DNA from: Microbacterium sp. Gd 4-13
GTDB taxonomy: Bacteria; Actinomycetota; Actinomycetes; Actinomycetales; Microbacteriaceae
Length of the DNA: 64,000 bases
Direction: 5' to 3'
NCBI RefSeq assembly: GCF_003095395.1
Contig: NZ_QEIJ01000004.1
Span: forward strand, 186,001 to 250,000
A program made the position numbers and the translations under genes. Shown here piece after piece: positions 1-8,631 of the stretch (the stretch's first letter is position 1; every line of letters begins with the position of its first letter). The notes beneath the pieces are model-generated. The model searched no databases. It was not told the origin of the DNA and worked only from the letters and a program-made list of their open reading frames with translations.

Positions 1-742
1 GAACCCCGGGTTCACTCTCGACAACTACTCCGAGGCGCTGACGTCGGGAGGCACCGCGCTGACGCTGGGCGACTCGTTCCTCAACTCGCTCGCGATCTCG
101 ATCCCTGCCACGATCATCCCGATCTCGATCGCCGCGCTCGCCGCGTACGCGTTCGCGTGGATCGACTTCAAGGGCAAGAACCTGCTGTTCGTCTTCGTCT
201 TCGCCCTGCAGATCGTGCCGATCCAGATGGCGCTGGTGCCGCTGCTGTCGCTGTTCTCGCGCGGCCTCGAGATCGGCGGCACCGCCGTCTTCCCGGGTTT
301 CGAGCTACGAGATGTCGACCACAGCTTCGCGACGGTGTGGATCGCGCACGCGATCTTCGCCCTCCCGCTCGCGATCTTCCTGCTGCACAACTTCATCTCG
401 GAGATCCCGACCGAAGTGATTGAGGCGGCACGTGTCGACGGTGCCGGTCACGGCCAGATCTTCTTCCGGATGATCCTGCCGCTGGCCATGCCGGCCATCG
501 CCTCGTTCGCGATCTTCCAGTTCCTCTGGGTGTGGAACGACCTGCTCGTCGCGACGATCTTCGCGCCGACATCGTCTCTGCCTCTGACGCAGACGTTGAA
601 CTCGCTGTCCGGGTCGTGGGGTGATCGCTGGTACCTGCAGTCCGCCGGTGCGTTCATCTCGATCATCGTTCCGCTGATCGTGTTCTTCTCCCTGCAGCGC
701 TTCTTCGTGCGGGGTCTGCTCGCCGGCGCGACGAAGGGCTGA
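1..742 (+). CDS. Carbohydrate ABC transporter permease (MalG type), 5' end outside the window
   Basis: This is the inner-membrane permease of a binding-protein-dependent sugar importer. The reading frame is open from the first codon at base 2, so the N-terminus lies upstream. Several hydrophobic helices are visible. The cytoplasmic EAA loop that docks on the ATPase reads EAARVDGAGHGQIFFRMILP at about nt 421-480, which is diagnostic of the family. The C-terminus is hydrophobic and ends in a short basic tail (FFVRGLLAGATKG), as in MalG-type subunits. The binding protein and the partner MalF-type permease should lie just upstream. The substrate cannot be read from this fragment. Confidence 0.93.
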   Translation, partial: NPGFTLDNYSEALTSGGTALTLGDSFLNSLAISIPATIIPISIAALAAYAFAWIDFKGKNLLFVFVFALQIVPIQMALVPLLSLFSRGLEIGGTAVFPGFELRDVDHSFATVWIAHAIFALPLAIFLLHNFISEIPTEVIEAARVDGAGHGQIFFRMILPLAMPAIASFAIFQFLWVWNDLLVATIFAPTSSLPLTQTLNSLSGSWGDRWYLQSAGAFISIIVPLIVFFSLQRFFVRGLLAGATKG

Positions 743-778
743 CACGGGGCGCGGGGCGGAAGCACTCCTGGATACAGT

Positions 779-3280
779 GTGCCCATGGATGCTTCCGCCT
801 CCCCCTCCCCGCTCGTCCAGGTCGACGTCGAGACCGGTCTGACGACGGCGCAGGTCGCCGAGAGGGTGGCAGCGGGCACGACCAACGCGTATCGCGCCGA
901 CTCGAGCCGGAGTATCGGCAGCATCGTCCGTGCGAACGTGCTGACCCTGTTCAACGCGATCGTCGGCGGCTGCTTCCTCGTGCTGCTGCTCCTGGGACGC
1001 TGGCAGGACGCCCTGTTCGGGCTGAGCGCGCTGGCGAACGCCGTGATCGGGTGCGTGCAGGAGTTCCGCGCGAAGGCCGCGCTCGATCGCCTCGCCCTGC
1101 TCAACGCCCCGCTGGCCCGGGTGCGTCGTGACGGTGAAGATGCCGAGATCACCCCCGACGGGATCGTGCTCGACGACGTGCTGGTGCTCCGCGCCGGCGA
1201 CCAGGTGCCCGCCGACGCCGTGGTGCTCTCGGAGCGGTCTCTGCAGATCGACGAGTCGATGCTCACCGGCGAGTCCGACGCGGTCGACAAGCGTCCGGGC
1301 GACGAGGCGCTGTCAGGTTCGATCGTGGTGGCGGGGGAGGGCGCGGCACGAGTGGTGCGCGTCGGCGCGGATTCGTATGCCAACTCGTTCGCCGCCGAGG
1401 CCAAGCGCTTCTCCATGGTCTCGAGCGAGCTTCGCACCTCGATCAACCGGGTGCTGACCTGGGTCGGCTGGGGGATCGGGCCGATCGGCCTGCTCGTTCT
1501 GAACGCGCAGATGGTCGCCGCCGGCGGGTGGGTGCAGGCCTGGGAGAGCGGGGCGTGGACGCAGGCCGTGGTCAACGTGATCGCCGCGCTGACCGCGATG
1601 ATCCCGCTCGGCCTCGTGCTCATGACGTCGATCGCCTTCGCGGTCGGCGCGGCCAAGCTCGCGGCGCGTCAGGTGCTCGTGAACGAGCTGCCCGCCGTGG
1701 AGGGCCTCGCGCGCGTTGACATCATCTGCCTCGACAAGACGGGCACCCTCACCGCGGGCGAGATCCGCTTCGACGGTGCGCACCCCGTGACCGAGATCGC
1801 CGGGTGGCGTGATGCGCTCGCCTGGTACGGCGCCGCACCCGATGCGAACGCGACGGCGAAGTGCCTGCGCGACCCGTTCCCCGAACCCCGACCCCGCGAG
1901 GTGCGGGGCACCGTGCCGTTCTCGTCGGCGCGCAAGTGGAGCGCGGTCACGCTCGACGGAGCCGCGGATGCCGGGGGCGGAACGTGGGTGCTGGGGGCCC
2001 CGGAGATGGTGTTCCCGGATGCGGCGACCGACACCACGACGCCGCTGGGCTCGCTCTCGGTGACGCTCTCGTCGTCGGGGATGAGAACGCTCGTGCTCGC
2101 TCACTCGCCCGTTGCGCTGTCGGACGACGACATGGAGGCCGAGCGTCTCCCCGGCGCTGTCCAGCCCGTCGCGGTGCTGACCTTCCGCGAGGAGGTGAGG
2201 CCCGACGCCGCCCAGACGCTGGCCTACTTCCGGCGCCAGGGCGTCCGCATCCGGATCATCTCGGGCGACAATCCGCGCACGGTCGCCGCGATCGCCCGCG
2301 AGCTGGGCGTCGATGCGGGGGAGGGTGTCGACGCGCGCACTCTGCCCGACGACGAGGCGGCGCTCGGCGAGGTGCTGGAGAAGAACATCGTCTTCGGCCG
2401 CGTGACCCCCGACCAGAAGAAGCGGATCGTGCTGGCCCTCCAGGCCCGCGGGCACACGGTGGCCATGACCGGAGACGGCGTGAACGACGCCCTCGCGATC
2501 AAGACCGCCGACATCGGTATCGCGATGAACTCGGGAGCCGCCGCGACGAAGGCGGTCGCGCGCCTTGTTCTGCTGGACAGCCAGTTCTCCCACCTGCCCG
2601 ACGTCGTCGCGGAGGGGCGGCAGGTGATCGCCAACATCGAGCGCGTGTCGATGCTGTTCCTGACGAAGACGGCCTACGCCACGACGCTGGCGATCCTCTG
2701 CGGGGCGCTCGTGATGGAGTTCCCGTTCCTCCCGCGTCAGCTGTCGATCACCGACGGTCTGACGATCGGCATCCCCGCCTTCTTCCTCGCCCTCATGCCG
2801 AACGCGCAGCGCTACGTGCCCGGCTTCCTTCGGCGCTCGTTGACGTTCGCGATCCCCTCGGGCGTGCTCATCGCCGTGGCCTTGACCGTCTACGCGCGGA
2901 TCGCGGCCGAGATGGGCGTGGCCCAGCCCGAACTGCGCACCGGCGCGACGATCATCCTCGCGGTGATCGGCATCTGGGTGCTCGCGGTGCTGTCGCGACC
3001 GATCAACCGGTGGAAGGGGCTCGTCATCGGGGCGATGTTCATCGCCCTGTTGGCGATCTTCACGATCCCGCTGTCGACCGGCTTCTTCCAATTGATCGAT
3101 CCGGGTGAGGATGCGGCGTACCTGGTCGCCGGCATCACGGTGGCGACCGTCGGGGGCATAGAGATCGTGCGCGCCGTCCATCGCCGTTTCCTCGTGCGCA
3201 CGCTCGGAGAGAACCCCTTCGCGGCGGTCAGCGGCGGAACCAGCGACTTCCCGGCGGCGCCCACAGCGCGGCGACGATGA
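779..3280 (+). CDS. P-type cation-transporting ATPase, CtpE-like
   Basis: An 833-residue P-type ATPase with the actuator motif TGES at residues 163-166, the phosphorylated aspartate D319 in DKTGTLT, and the hinge motif TGDGVND at 564-570. About ten membrane helices are expected, with a C-terminal group of six. There is no N-terminal heavy-metal domain and no CPC motif, so it is not a copper or cadmium P1B pump. Length and layout fit the mycobacterial CtpE group, implicated in calcium transport; that substrate is inferred from the family. The start is GTG at 779 or ATG at 785. A TACAGT -10-like box lies just upstream. Its 3' end overlaps the convergent gene at 3228-3632 by 53 bp. Confidence 0.93.
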   Translation: MPMDASASPSPLVQVDVETGLTTAQVAERVAAGTTNAYRADSSRSIGSIVRANVLTLFNAIVGGCFLVLLLLGRWQDALFGLSALANAVIGCVQEFRAKAALDRLALLNAPLARVRRDGEDAEITPDGIVLDDVLVLRAGDQVPADAVVLSERSLQIDESMLTGESDAVDKRPGDEALSGSIVVAGEGAARVVRVGADSYANSFAAEAKRFSMVSSELRTSINRVLTWVGWGIGPIGLLVLNAQMVAAGGWVQAWESGAWTQAVVNVIAALTAMIPLGLVLMTSIAFAVGAAKLAARQVLVNELPAVEGLARVDIICLDKTGTLTAGEIRFDGAHPVTEIAGWRDALAWYGAAPDANATAKCLRDPFPEPRPREVRGTVPFSSARKWSAVTLDGAADAGGGTWVLGAPEMVFPDAATDTTTPLGSLSVTLSSSGMRTLVLAHSPVALSDDDMEAERLPGAVQPVAVLTFREEVRPDAAQTLAYFRRQGVRIRIISGDNPRTVAAIARELGVDAGEGVDARTLPDDEAALGEVLEKNIVFGRVTPDQKKRIVLALQARGHTVAMTGDGVNDALAIKTADIGIAMNSGAAATKAVARLVLLDSQFSHLPDVVAEGRQVIANIERVSMLFLTKTAYATTLAILCGALVMEFPFLPRQLSITDGLTIGIPAFFLALMPNAQRYVPGFLRRSLTFAIPSGVLIAVALTVYARIAAEMGVAQPELRTGATIILAVIGIWVLAVLSRPINRWKGLVIGAMFIALLAIFTIPLSTGFFQLIDPGEDAAYLVAGITVATVGGIEIVRAVHRRFLVRTLGENPFAAVSGGTSDFPAAPTARRR

Positions 3281-3632
3281 ACACGTCGACCACGATCTGG
3301 ATGAGTGTCACCGGATCCCACGACGTCGTCGCGACCGTGATGACGTGCAGCACGAACTGCACCACGAGGTAGACGGTCACCGCGAGGCGCGCGAGGCGGC
3401 GCCCGCGGCCCACGGCCGACGCGACGGCCAGCGTCAGCAGCCCGAGAAGAATGATCCCGGCTCCGAGGAGGGAGACGATGAGCACCTCGGCTTCGGGCAC
3501 CTGGTAACGGCTGAGCAGCACGAGGAGACCGAGGGCGGCGTTGGACAGCGCACTGAGGTAGACCAGCACGAGGACGATCGTCACCAGGACGGGACGACGC
3601 ATGCGCGCGGGGGTCGCAGCATCCGTCGTCAT
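3228..3632 (-). CDS. Small four-helix membrane protein, unknown function
   Basis: A 134-residue protein with four predicted membrane segments (about residues 14-38, 47-72, 81-102 and 107-125) separated by short basic or polar loops. I recognise no catalytic motif. The last 53 bp run through the 3' end of the convergent P-type ATPase gene. It is transcribed away from a short gap (3633-3674) after the DUF305 gene, so it could be the last member of the DUF3105-DUF305 transcription unit. The frame is supported by hydrophobic periodicity; the function is unknown. Confidence 0.7.
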   Translation of the reverse strand: MTTDAATPARMRRPVLVTIVLVLVYLSALSNAALGLLVLLSRYQVPEAEVLIVSLLGAGIILLGLLTLAVASAVGRGRRLARLAVTVYLVVQFVLHVITVATTSWDPVTLIQIVVDVFIVAALWAPPGSRWFRR

Positions 3633-3674
3633 GCGATCACTGTAGCGTCGGGCCGATCGATCGCGTCGAAGCGG

Positions 3675-4340
3675 TCAGGCGGCGCAGCTCAGGCGCGTCT
3701 GCATCGATCGCATCGCATCGATCTCGGAGGATTGCCCGGTGATGATCGACTGCGCGACGGTGAGCACCCTCGGCTCCTGACCCAGCTCGACCACGGCCTG
3801 GGCCATCGGGATCGCTCCCTGGTGGTGGCGGATCATGAGCTCGAGGAAGAGGCAGTCCGCCTCGGAGCCGGTGGCCGCTTCGAGCTCGGCGAGCTGCGCG
3901 TCGGTGGCCATGCCCATCTCGTCGCGGAGCTCCTGCTCGGTGGCGGTGGCGGGATCGTGCTGGTGGGCCGAGGAGTCGGACATCCACGACATCAGCGGAC
4001 CGCCGGTCTGGGACAGACCCCATTCGACGAGCCAGCCGTACATCTCGCCGCGCTGCCCGGCCTGCGCGGTCGCGATGTCGTGCGAGAGGATGCGCAGTTC
4101 GTCGTCGGAGGTCTTGCGGTAGATCTCCATCGCCATGCGGACGGCCTGCTCGTGGTGCACCTGCATATCGCGGGCGAAACCCGCCTCTGCCGAGACCGTG
4201 GAGGGGCGCACGGGCGCCGCCGACGCGCCGAATGCGGTGAACCGGCCGAGGGCGAACGCCACGGCCACGATCGCCAGGATCGCCACCGCGACGAGGATCC
4301 ACCGCGTCGCGGGGCGGGGGGTCCTCGCCTCGTCGGTCAC
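3675..4340 (-). CDS. DUF305 protein, membrane anchored
   Basis: A 221-residue protein with one N-terminal hydrophobic segment (about residues 14-35) followed by an extracytoplasmic DUF305 domain. The two family signatures are visible: a first HHEQAV followed by a helix, and a second MIRHHQGAI. These histidine- and methionine-rich helices give the ferritin-like fold of the family, often linked to metal handling; that link is general family knowledge. The start is GTG at 4340, one base after the stop codon of the DUF3105 gene, so the two are co-transcribed and probably translationally coupled. Confidence 0.92.
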   Translation of the reverse strand: MTDEARTPRPATRWILVAVAILAIVAVAFALGRFTAFGASAAPVRPSTVSAEAGFARDMQVHHEQAVRMAMEIYRKTSDDELRILSHDIATAQAGQRGEMYGWLVEWGLSQTGGPLMSWMSDSSAHQHDPATATEQELRDEMGMATDAQLAELEAATGSEADCLFLELMIRHHQGAIPMAQAVVELGQEPRVLTVAQSIITGQSSEIDAMRSMQTRLSCAA

Positions 4341-4341
4341 G

Positions 4342-5046
4342 TCAGAGCTTGCCGGGGCCGTTGATCGCGCCCGAGCAGACGGCGTTGGGCTCGGGGGCGT
4401 TCTGGCTGCGCCAGTACTCCGTGAAGAACTGCTCGATGCGCGGGTCGTCGGCCGCGTCGATCTTGAGCTGGTGGTTCCAGGCGCTCAAGACGATGGGGGA
4501 GTCGAGACCCTCGTAGGGCGAGAGGAGCATGTAGGTCGCCGGAAGCTTCGACTTCAGCGTCGTGAGCTCTTCATCGCTCACCGCGTTGGCGTCGTAGGTC
4601 ACCCACACGGCGCCGTGCTCCATCGCGTGGACGGCGTTCTCGTTCGCCTGCGGCTCGGTGTAGACGCCGCAGTTGAGCCAGACGGCGTTGTGTGGGCCGC
4701 CGGCGGGCGGGGTCTGCTCGTAGGTGACGGCACCCTCGACGTGGTTGTTGGGGAGGTCGAAGGTCTCGACGCCCTCGATCTCGGCGCCCGAAGCGTTCGC
4801 GCCGGGGTACGTGGGCGCCGCTTGCGGCGCGAAGATGAACGACGCGGCGACGAGCGCGATGATCGCGAGCCCGGCGGTACCGCCGACGACCCACCACAGC
4901 AGCTTGCTGCGGCGGCGCTTGGCGAGCTGACGCTGGTACTCGGCCAGCTTCTCCTGGCGCTTCTGCTCGCGCTGCTGCTTGACCGTCTGGTTGATCTGCG
5001 ACTGCGTGGCGGGGTTGCCGCTGGTGCGGCGATTCTCGGAAGACAT
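4342..5046 (-). CDS. DUF3105 protein, membrane anchored
   Basis: A DUF3105 protein, 234 residues from the ATG at 5046. A highly charged Gln/Lys/Arg-rich helix (about residues 12-45) precedes one membrane span (about 48-70). The extracytoplasmic domain carries the family hallmarks: GGPHN, the WLNCGVYTEP stretch and the AMEHGAVWVTYD stretch. The frame is open 63 bases further upstream, but the downstream ATG gives the usual MSS-type start and leaves room for a promoter. DUF3105 and DUF305 genes are commonly paired in actinobacteria. Function is not established. Confidence 0.9.
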   Translation of the reverse strand: MSSENRRTSGNPATQSQINQTVKQQREQKRQEKLAEYQRQLAKRRRSKLLWWVVGGTAGLAIIALVAASFIFAPQAAPTYPGANASGAEIEGVETFDLPNNHVEGAVTYEQTPPAGGPHNAVWLNCGVYTEPQANENAVHAMEHGAVWVTYDANAVSDEELTTLKSKLPATYMLLSPYEGLDSPIVLSAWNHQLKIDAADDPRIEQFFTEYWRSQNAPEPNAVCSGAINGPGKL

Positions 5047-5179
5047 GTGCGTGGTGTGGGCGCTTCTGCTCGGGGGCGAGGACCGTCGGCGGAACTCCGA
5101 CGGTTTCACCCTATGCGGGAGGATGCGTTCGAGACTGAGAATGCTCTCGAACGGTCATGAATGACACGGTGCGCAGACC

Positions 5180-5227
5180 GGATCGGTTCGATATCATCGA
5201 TATCAGACGACCGAATCGATTCGATCC
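5180..5227. promoter_or_regulatory. 48-bp imperfect inverted repeat, candidate operator
   Basis: The outer arms GGATCGnnTCGAT and ATCGAnnCGATCC face each other across 48 bp. Inside are GATATC-N3-GATATC (5190-5204) and the perfect 12-bp palindrome CGAATCGATTCG (5212-5223). This AT-rich patch stands out from its surroundings. It lies in the divergent gap between the DUF3105 gene and the Bcr/CflA exporter, where an exporter repressor such as a TetR or MarR protein would be expected. No regulator gene is adjacent, so the cognate protein is unknown. Confidence 0.5.
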
Positions 5228-5266
5228 TGTGAGATCGAACGCCGTCGTCGCACCGATCTCCCTCCT

Positions 5267-6655
5267 GTGCCCGGCGCGTCCGGGTGTTCGCCGACGTCCC
5301 GAAACGAAGACTTCTTGCTCGACACCGCCTCCACTCCCGTCGTCCCCGACCGTGCACCGACGGCGCTGCCCGCCACGACCGGTGCGATTCGCACGCTCGG
5401 GTCGAATCCGGCGACCGCGCCGATCATGCTGCACCCGGGCGACGCGATCCCGGCGCGACGGCGCATCGTGTTCATCGTGCTGCTCGGGGCGCTGACGGCC
5501 CTCGGCCCGTTCACGATCGACATGTACCTCCCCGCCTTCCCGATCCTGCGGGAGGACTTCCAGACGACGGAGGCGGCCATCCAGCTGACGCTGGCCGGCA
5601 CCATGATCGGCTTCGCCCTCGGCCAGTTGATCGTCGGTCCGCTCAGCGACAAGGTGGGGCGCCGCATCCCGCTGCTCATCGTGACCGGTCTGCACGTCGT
5701 CGCGAGCGTGCTCGCCGCTTTCGCGCCCAGCCTCGAGCTGCTCGGAGCCGCGCGTGTGCTCATGGGGATGGGCGCCGCCGCGGGTGGCGTCGTCGCCATG
5801 GCGATCGTCCGCGACCTCTTCGGCGGCAAGCGGCTCGTGGTCGTGCTGTCGCGCCTGGCGCTCATCACGGGCGTCGCGCCCGTGATCGCGCCGCTGGTCG
5901 GCTCGGCTCTGCTCGAGATCATGCCGTGGCGCGGTCTGTTCATCGTGCTCGCCGCGTACGGCGCGCTCATGCTCGTATGCGCCCTGTTCCTCATCTTCGA
6001 GACGCTTCCGCCCGCCCGCCGTCAGGACCGCGGCGCGACCACGGTGATGCAGCGCTACCGCAGCGTCTTCAGCGACCGTGTCTTCGTCGGGGTCCTGGTG
6101 ATCGGAGGCATGAGCTTCAGCGGACTGTTCTCCTACCTGTCGGCGTCGTCGTTCCTCTTCCAGGGCACGTACGGGTTCAACGCGCAGATGTACGGCGTGC
6201 TCTTCGCGGTCAACTCCGTCGGCCTCGTCATCGGCAACCAGATCGCCGCCCGCCTCGCCGCGCGCTTCGGACCGCAGTGGGTGCTCGCTTTCTCGACGGC
6301 GGTGCTCATCCTGGCCTCGGGGGCGATCATCGTCGCCGACCAGCTGGGTCTGGGGCTGTGGGGCACGGTCATCCCGCTGTTCGTCTTCATGAGCGCGTGC
6401 GGGTTCACGTTCCCCTGCGTGCAGGTGCTCGCCCTCGACCGTCACGGCAAGGCCGCCGGCACCGCCGCATCCGTGCTCGGAGCCGTCAACTTCGGCGTCG
6501 CCGGCCTCGTCTCGCCGCTCGTCGGTTGGCTCTCGGGTTCGGCGGGGATCACGGCGACGTCGATGGCGATCGTGATGTTCGGCTGTGCCCTCATCGGCGC
6601 CGCGTCGCTGTGGTTCATCGTGCGACCCAGGAGCGTCGCTCAGCTGACCCCCTGA
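5267..6655 (+). CDS. MFS multidrug exporter, Bcr/CflA family
   Basis: A 12-helix major facilitator protein of the Bcr/CflA drug:H+ antiporter family. Helix 1 contains the typical TIDMYLPAFP stretch, and the loop between helices 2 and 3 carries GPLSDKVGRR. The N-terminus is uncertain: GTG 5267 gives 462 residues, TTG 5315 gives 446, and ATG 5426 gives 409, close to the usual family length of about 400. None has a good ribosome-binding site. The segment before 5426 keeps coding-like composition, so a cytosolic N-terminal extension is plausible. An unusual inverted repeat lies upstream (5180-5227). The substrate is unknown. Confidence 0.9.
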   Translation: MPGASGCSPTSRNEDFLLDTASTPVVPDRAPTALPATTGAIRTLGSNPATAPIMLHPGDAIPARRRIVFIVLLGALTALGPFTIDMYLPAFPILREDFQTTEAAIQLTLAGTMIGFALGQLIVGPLSDKVGRRIPLLIVTGLHVVASVLAAFAPSLELLGAARVLMGMGAAAGGVVAMAIVRDLFGGKRLVVVLSRLALITGVAPVIAPLVGSALLEIMPWRGLFIVLAAYGALMLVCALFLIFETLPPARRQDRGATTVMQRYRSVFSDRVFVGVLVIGGMSFSGLFSYLSASSFLFQGTYGFNAQMYGVLFAVNSVGLVIGNQIAARLAARFGPQWVLAFSTAVLILASGAIIVADQLGLGLWGTVIPLFVFMSACGFTFPCVQVLALDRHGKAAGTAASVLGAVNFGVAGLVSPLVGWLSGSAGITATSMAIVMFGCALIGAASLWFIVRPRSVAQLTP

Positions 6656-6735
6656 GCCGTCAGCTGAGCGGCTGGTCGTCGGCGTCGGCCCGCACGCAGC
6701 ACCGGGGGCGGCGGCCACGGCACTACGCTGACCGC

Positions 6736-8601
6736 ATGAGCGACCCCACGGCGGAGGCGGAACTGGCGCGACTGCGCGCGGAGGCGGAGCTCGCGGAGGC
6801 GCGGCTGCAGGCCGCCCAGGCGCGCGCCGCGCTCGCCGCGGCAGAGGCGGCGCATGCGGGCTCGGCACCGACCCCGGATGCAGCGGCAACACCCGATGCG
6901 ACGGCACCGGATGCGGCGGCCGCCCGTGGCTCGGCCCCTGATCCCGCTGCATCCGGCCCGCTGAGCAGCGACGAGGTCGCCGCGCTCACCGAGGCGTACG
7001 CGTTCGCCGGTGCTGCGCTCGACCTCGGAGCGCTCGTCAACGGCGAGGCCGTCGCGTCGGCGCAGGTGCGCATCCCGCTGGCCATGACGAACCGTCACGG
7101 TCTCGTCGCGGGGGCGACAGGTACCGGCAAGACCCGCACGCTGCAGCTGCTCGCCGAGCAGCTCTCGGCGCACGGGGTCGCGGTGTTCGCCGCCGACATC
7201 AAAGGCGACCTGTCGGGCGTGGCCACGCCGGGTCAGCCGAACGAGAAGCTCCTCGCCCGCGCCGCCGGTATCGGGCAGGACTGGGCCGCCGGGGCCTCGC
7301 CGACGGAGTACTTCGCCCTCGGCGGCTCGGCGGCCGGGTCGGGGGCGAGCCGGGGCGTGCCCATCCGCGCGACCGTTTCGGGCTTCGGCCCGCTGCTGCT
7401 GGCGAAGGTGCTCGGACTCAACGCGACGCAGGAGTCGAGCCTCGGTCTGGTCTTCCACTACGCCGACCGCGAGGGGCTCGCGCTGGTCGACCTGTCGGAC
7501 CTCCGCGCCGTGCTGACCTTTCTCACGAGCGATGAGGGAAAGGCCGAGCTCAAGGAGCTGGGCGGATTGTCGTCGGCGACGGCGGGCGTGATCCTGCGAG
7601 AACTCATCACCTTCGCCGACGCCGGGGCCGACGTCTTCTTCGGTGAGCCCGAGTTCGACGTCTCGGATCTCCTGCGCACCGCGCCCGACGGACGCGGCGT
7701 GATCAGCCTGCTCGAGGTGCCCGGGGTGGCCGACCAGCCGACGCTGTTCTCGACGTTCCTCATGTACCTCCTCGCCGAACTGTTCGAGGTGCTGCCCGAG
7801 GTCGGCGACCTCGACAAGCCCAAGCTCGTGTTCTTCTTCGACGAGGCGCACCTGCTCTTCCGCGACGCCTCGAAGGACTTCATCGCCGCGATCACGCAGA
7901 CCGTGCGGCTCATCCGGTCCAAAGGCGTCGGGGTGTTCTTCGTCACCCAGACGCCGAAGGACGTGCCGGGCGACGTGCTCGCCCAGCTGGGCTCACGCGT
8001 GCAGCACGCGCTCCGCGCCTTCACGCCCGACGATGCCCGAGCGCTGCGGGCATCCGTTCGCACCTATCCGACGTCGGGGTACGACCTCGAACGGGTGCTG
8101 CAGGAGCTCGGCACCGGTGAGGCGATCGTCACGGTGATGGGCGAGAAGGGCGCTCCGACGCCCGTCGCGTGGACGCGGCTGCGCGCCCCGCGCGGACTCA
8201 TGTCGCCGACACCGGCTGCCGCGATCGAGGCGGCGGTCGCCGCATCCGCGCTTCTGCCGGCCTACGGCACCTCGATCGATCGCGAGTCGGCCCGCGAGAT
8301 CCTCACCGCGCGCATGAACGCCGCGCACGAGGCGTTCGCCGCCGCGGAGGCGGCGAAGGAGAAGGCGAAGCTCGACGCGGAGTACGCGAGGCAGCAGGCG
8401 GCGATCGACAAGGCCCGCGCGGCGGCCGACAAGAAGGCCCAGCAGGAGTACGAGCGGTTGCTGCGGCGGACGGCGGGGTCGACCCGCACCACCTCGCGCC
8501 GCGCACCCAAGACCCCGATCGAGCAGATCCTCGGTTCGACATCGGCGGACACCCTGCTCACGGGCGTCATCCGCGGACTGTTCGGCACCGGCCGACGGTA
8601 A
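6736..8601 (+). CDS. HerA-like ATPase, DUF853 / YjgR family
   Basis: A 621-residue P-loop ATPase. Residues 1-75 form a charged Ala/Glu/Arg helix followed by an Ala/Pro/Asp-rich linker. The Walker A motif GATGTGKT is near residues 126-133, and the Walker B motif VFFFDEAH ends near 372. The C-terminal about 100 residues are again a Lys/Ala-rich helix ending in a basic tail. The family is related to HerA/FtsK hexameric motors, but the cellular role of DUF853 proteins is not known. The ATG at 6736 follows a TACGCT box by 7 nt, suggesting a leaderless or very short-leader mRNA. Confidence 0.92.
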   Translation: MSDPTAEAELARLRAEAELAEARLQAAQARAALAAAEAAHAGSAPTPDAAATPDATAPDAAAARGSAPDPAASGPLSSDEVAALTEAYAFAGAALDLGALVNGEAVASAQVRIPLAMTNRHGLVAGATGTGKTRTLQLLAEQLSAHGVAVFAADIKGDLSGVATPGQPNEKLLARAAGIGQDWAAGASPTEYFALGGSAAGSGASRGVPIRATVSGFGPLLLAKVLGLNATQESSLGLVFHYADREGLALVDLSDLRAVLTFLTSDEGKAELKELGGLSSATAGVILRELITFADAGADVFFGEPEFDVSDLLRTAPDGRGVISLLEVPGVADQPTLFSTFLMYLLAELFEVLPEVGDLDKPKLVFFFDEAHLLFRDASKDFIAAITQTVRLIRSKGVGVFFVTQTPKDVPGDVLAQLGSRVQHALRAFTPDDARALRASVRTYPTSGYDLERVLQELGTGEAIVTVMGEKGAPTPVAWTRLRAPRGLMSPTPAAAIEAAVAASALLPAYGTSIDRESAREILTARMNAAHEAFAAAEAAKEKAKLDAEYARQQAAIDKARAAADKKAQQEYERLLRRTAGSTRTTSRRAPKTPIEQILGSTSADTLLTGVIRGLFGTGRR

Positions 8602-8631
8602 CGCGGCGTCCCGTCGACCGGTGCCGGGTCA

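Noticed and set aside
1313..3181. Long open frame on the minus strand under the P-type ATPase gene
   Set aside because: It is in a shadow frame of a gene with complete P-type ATPase motifs; its protein is Arg/His/Asp-rich without a recognisable fold, as expected from GC-rich antisense.
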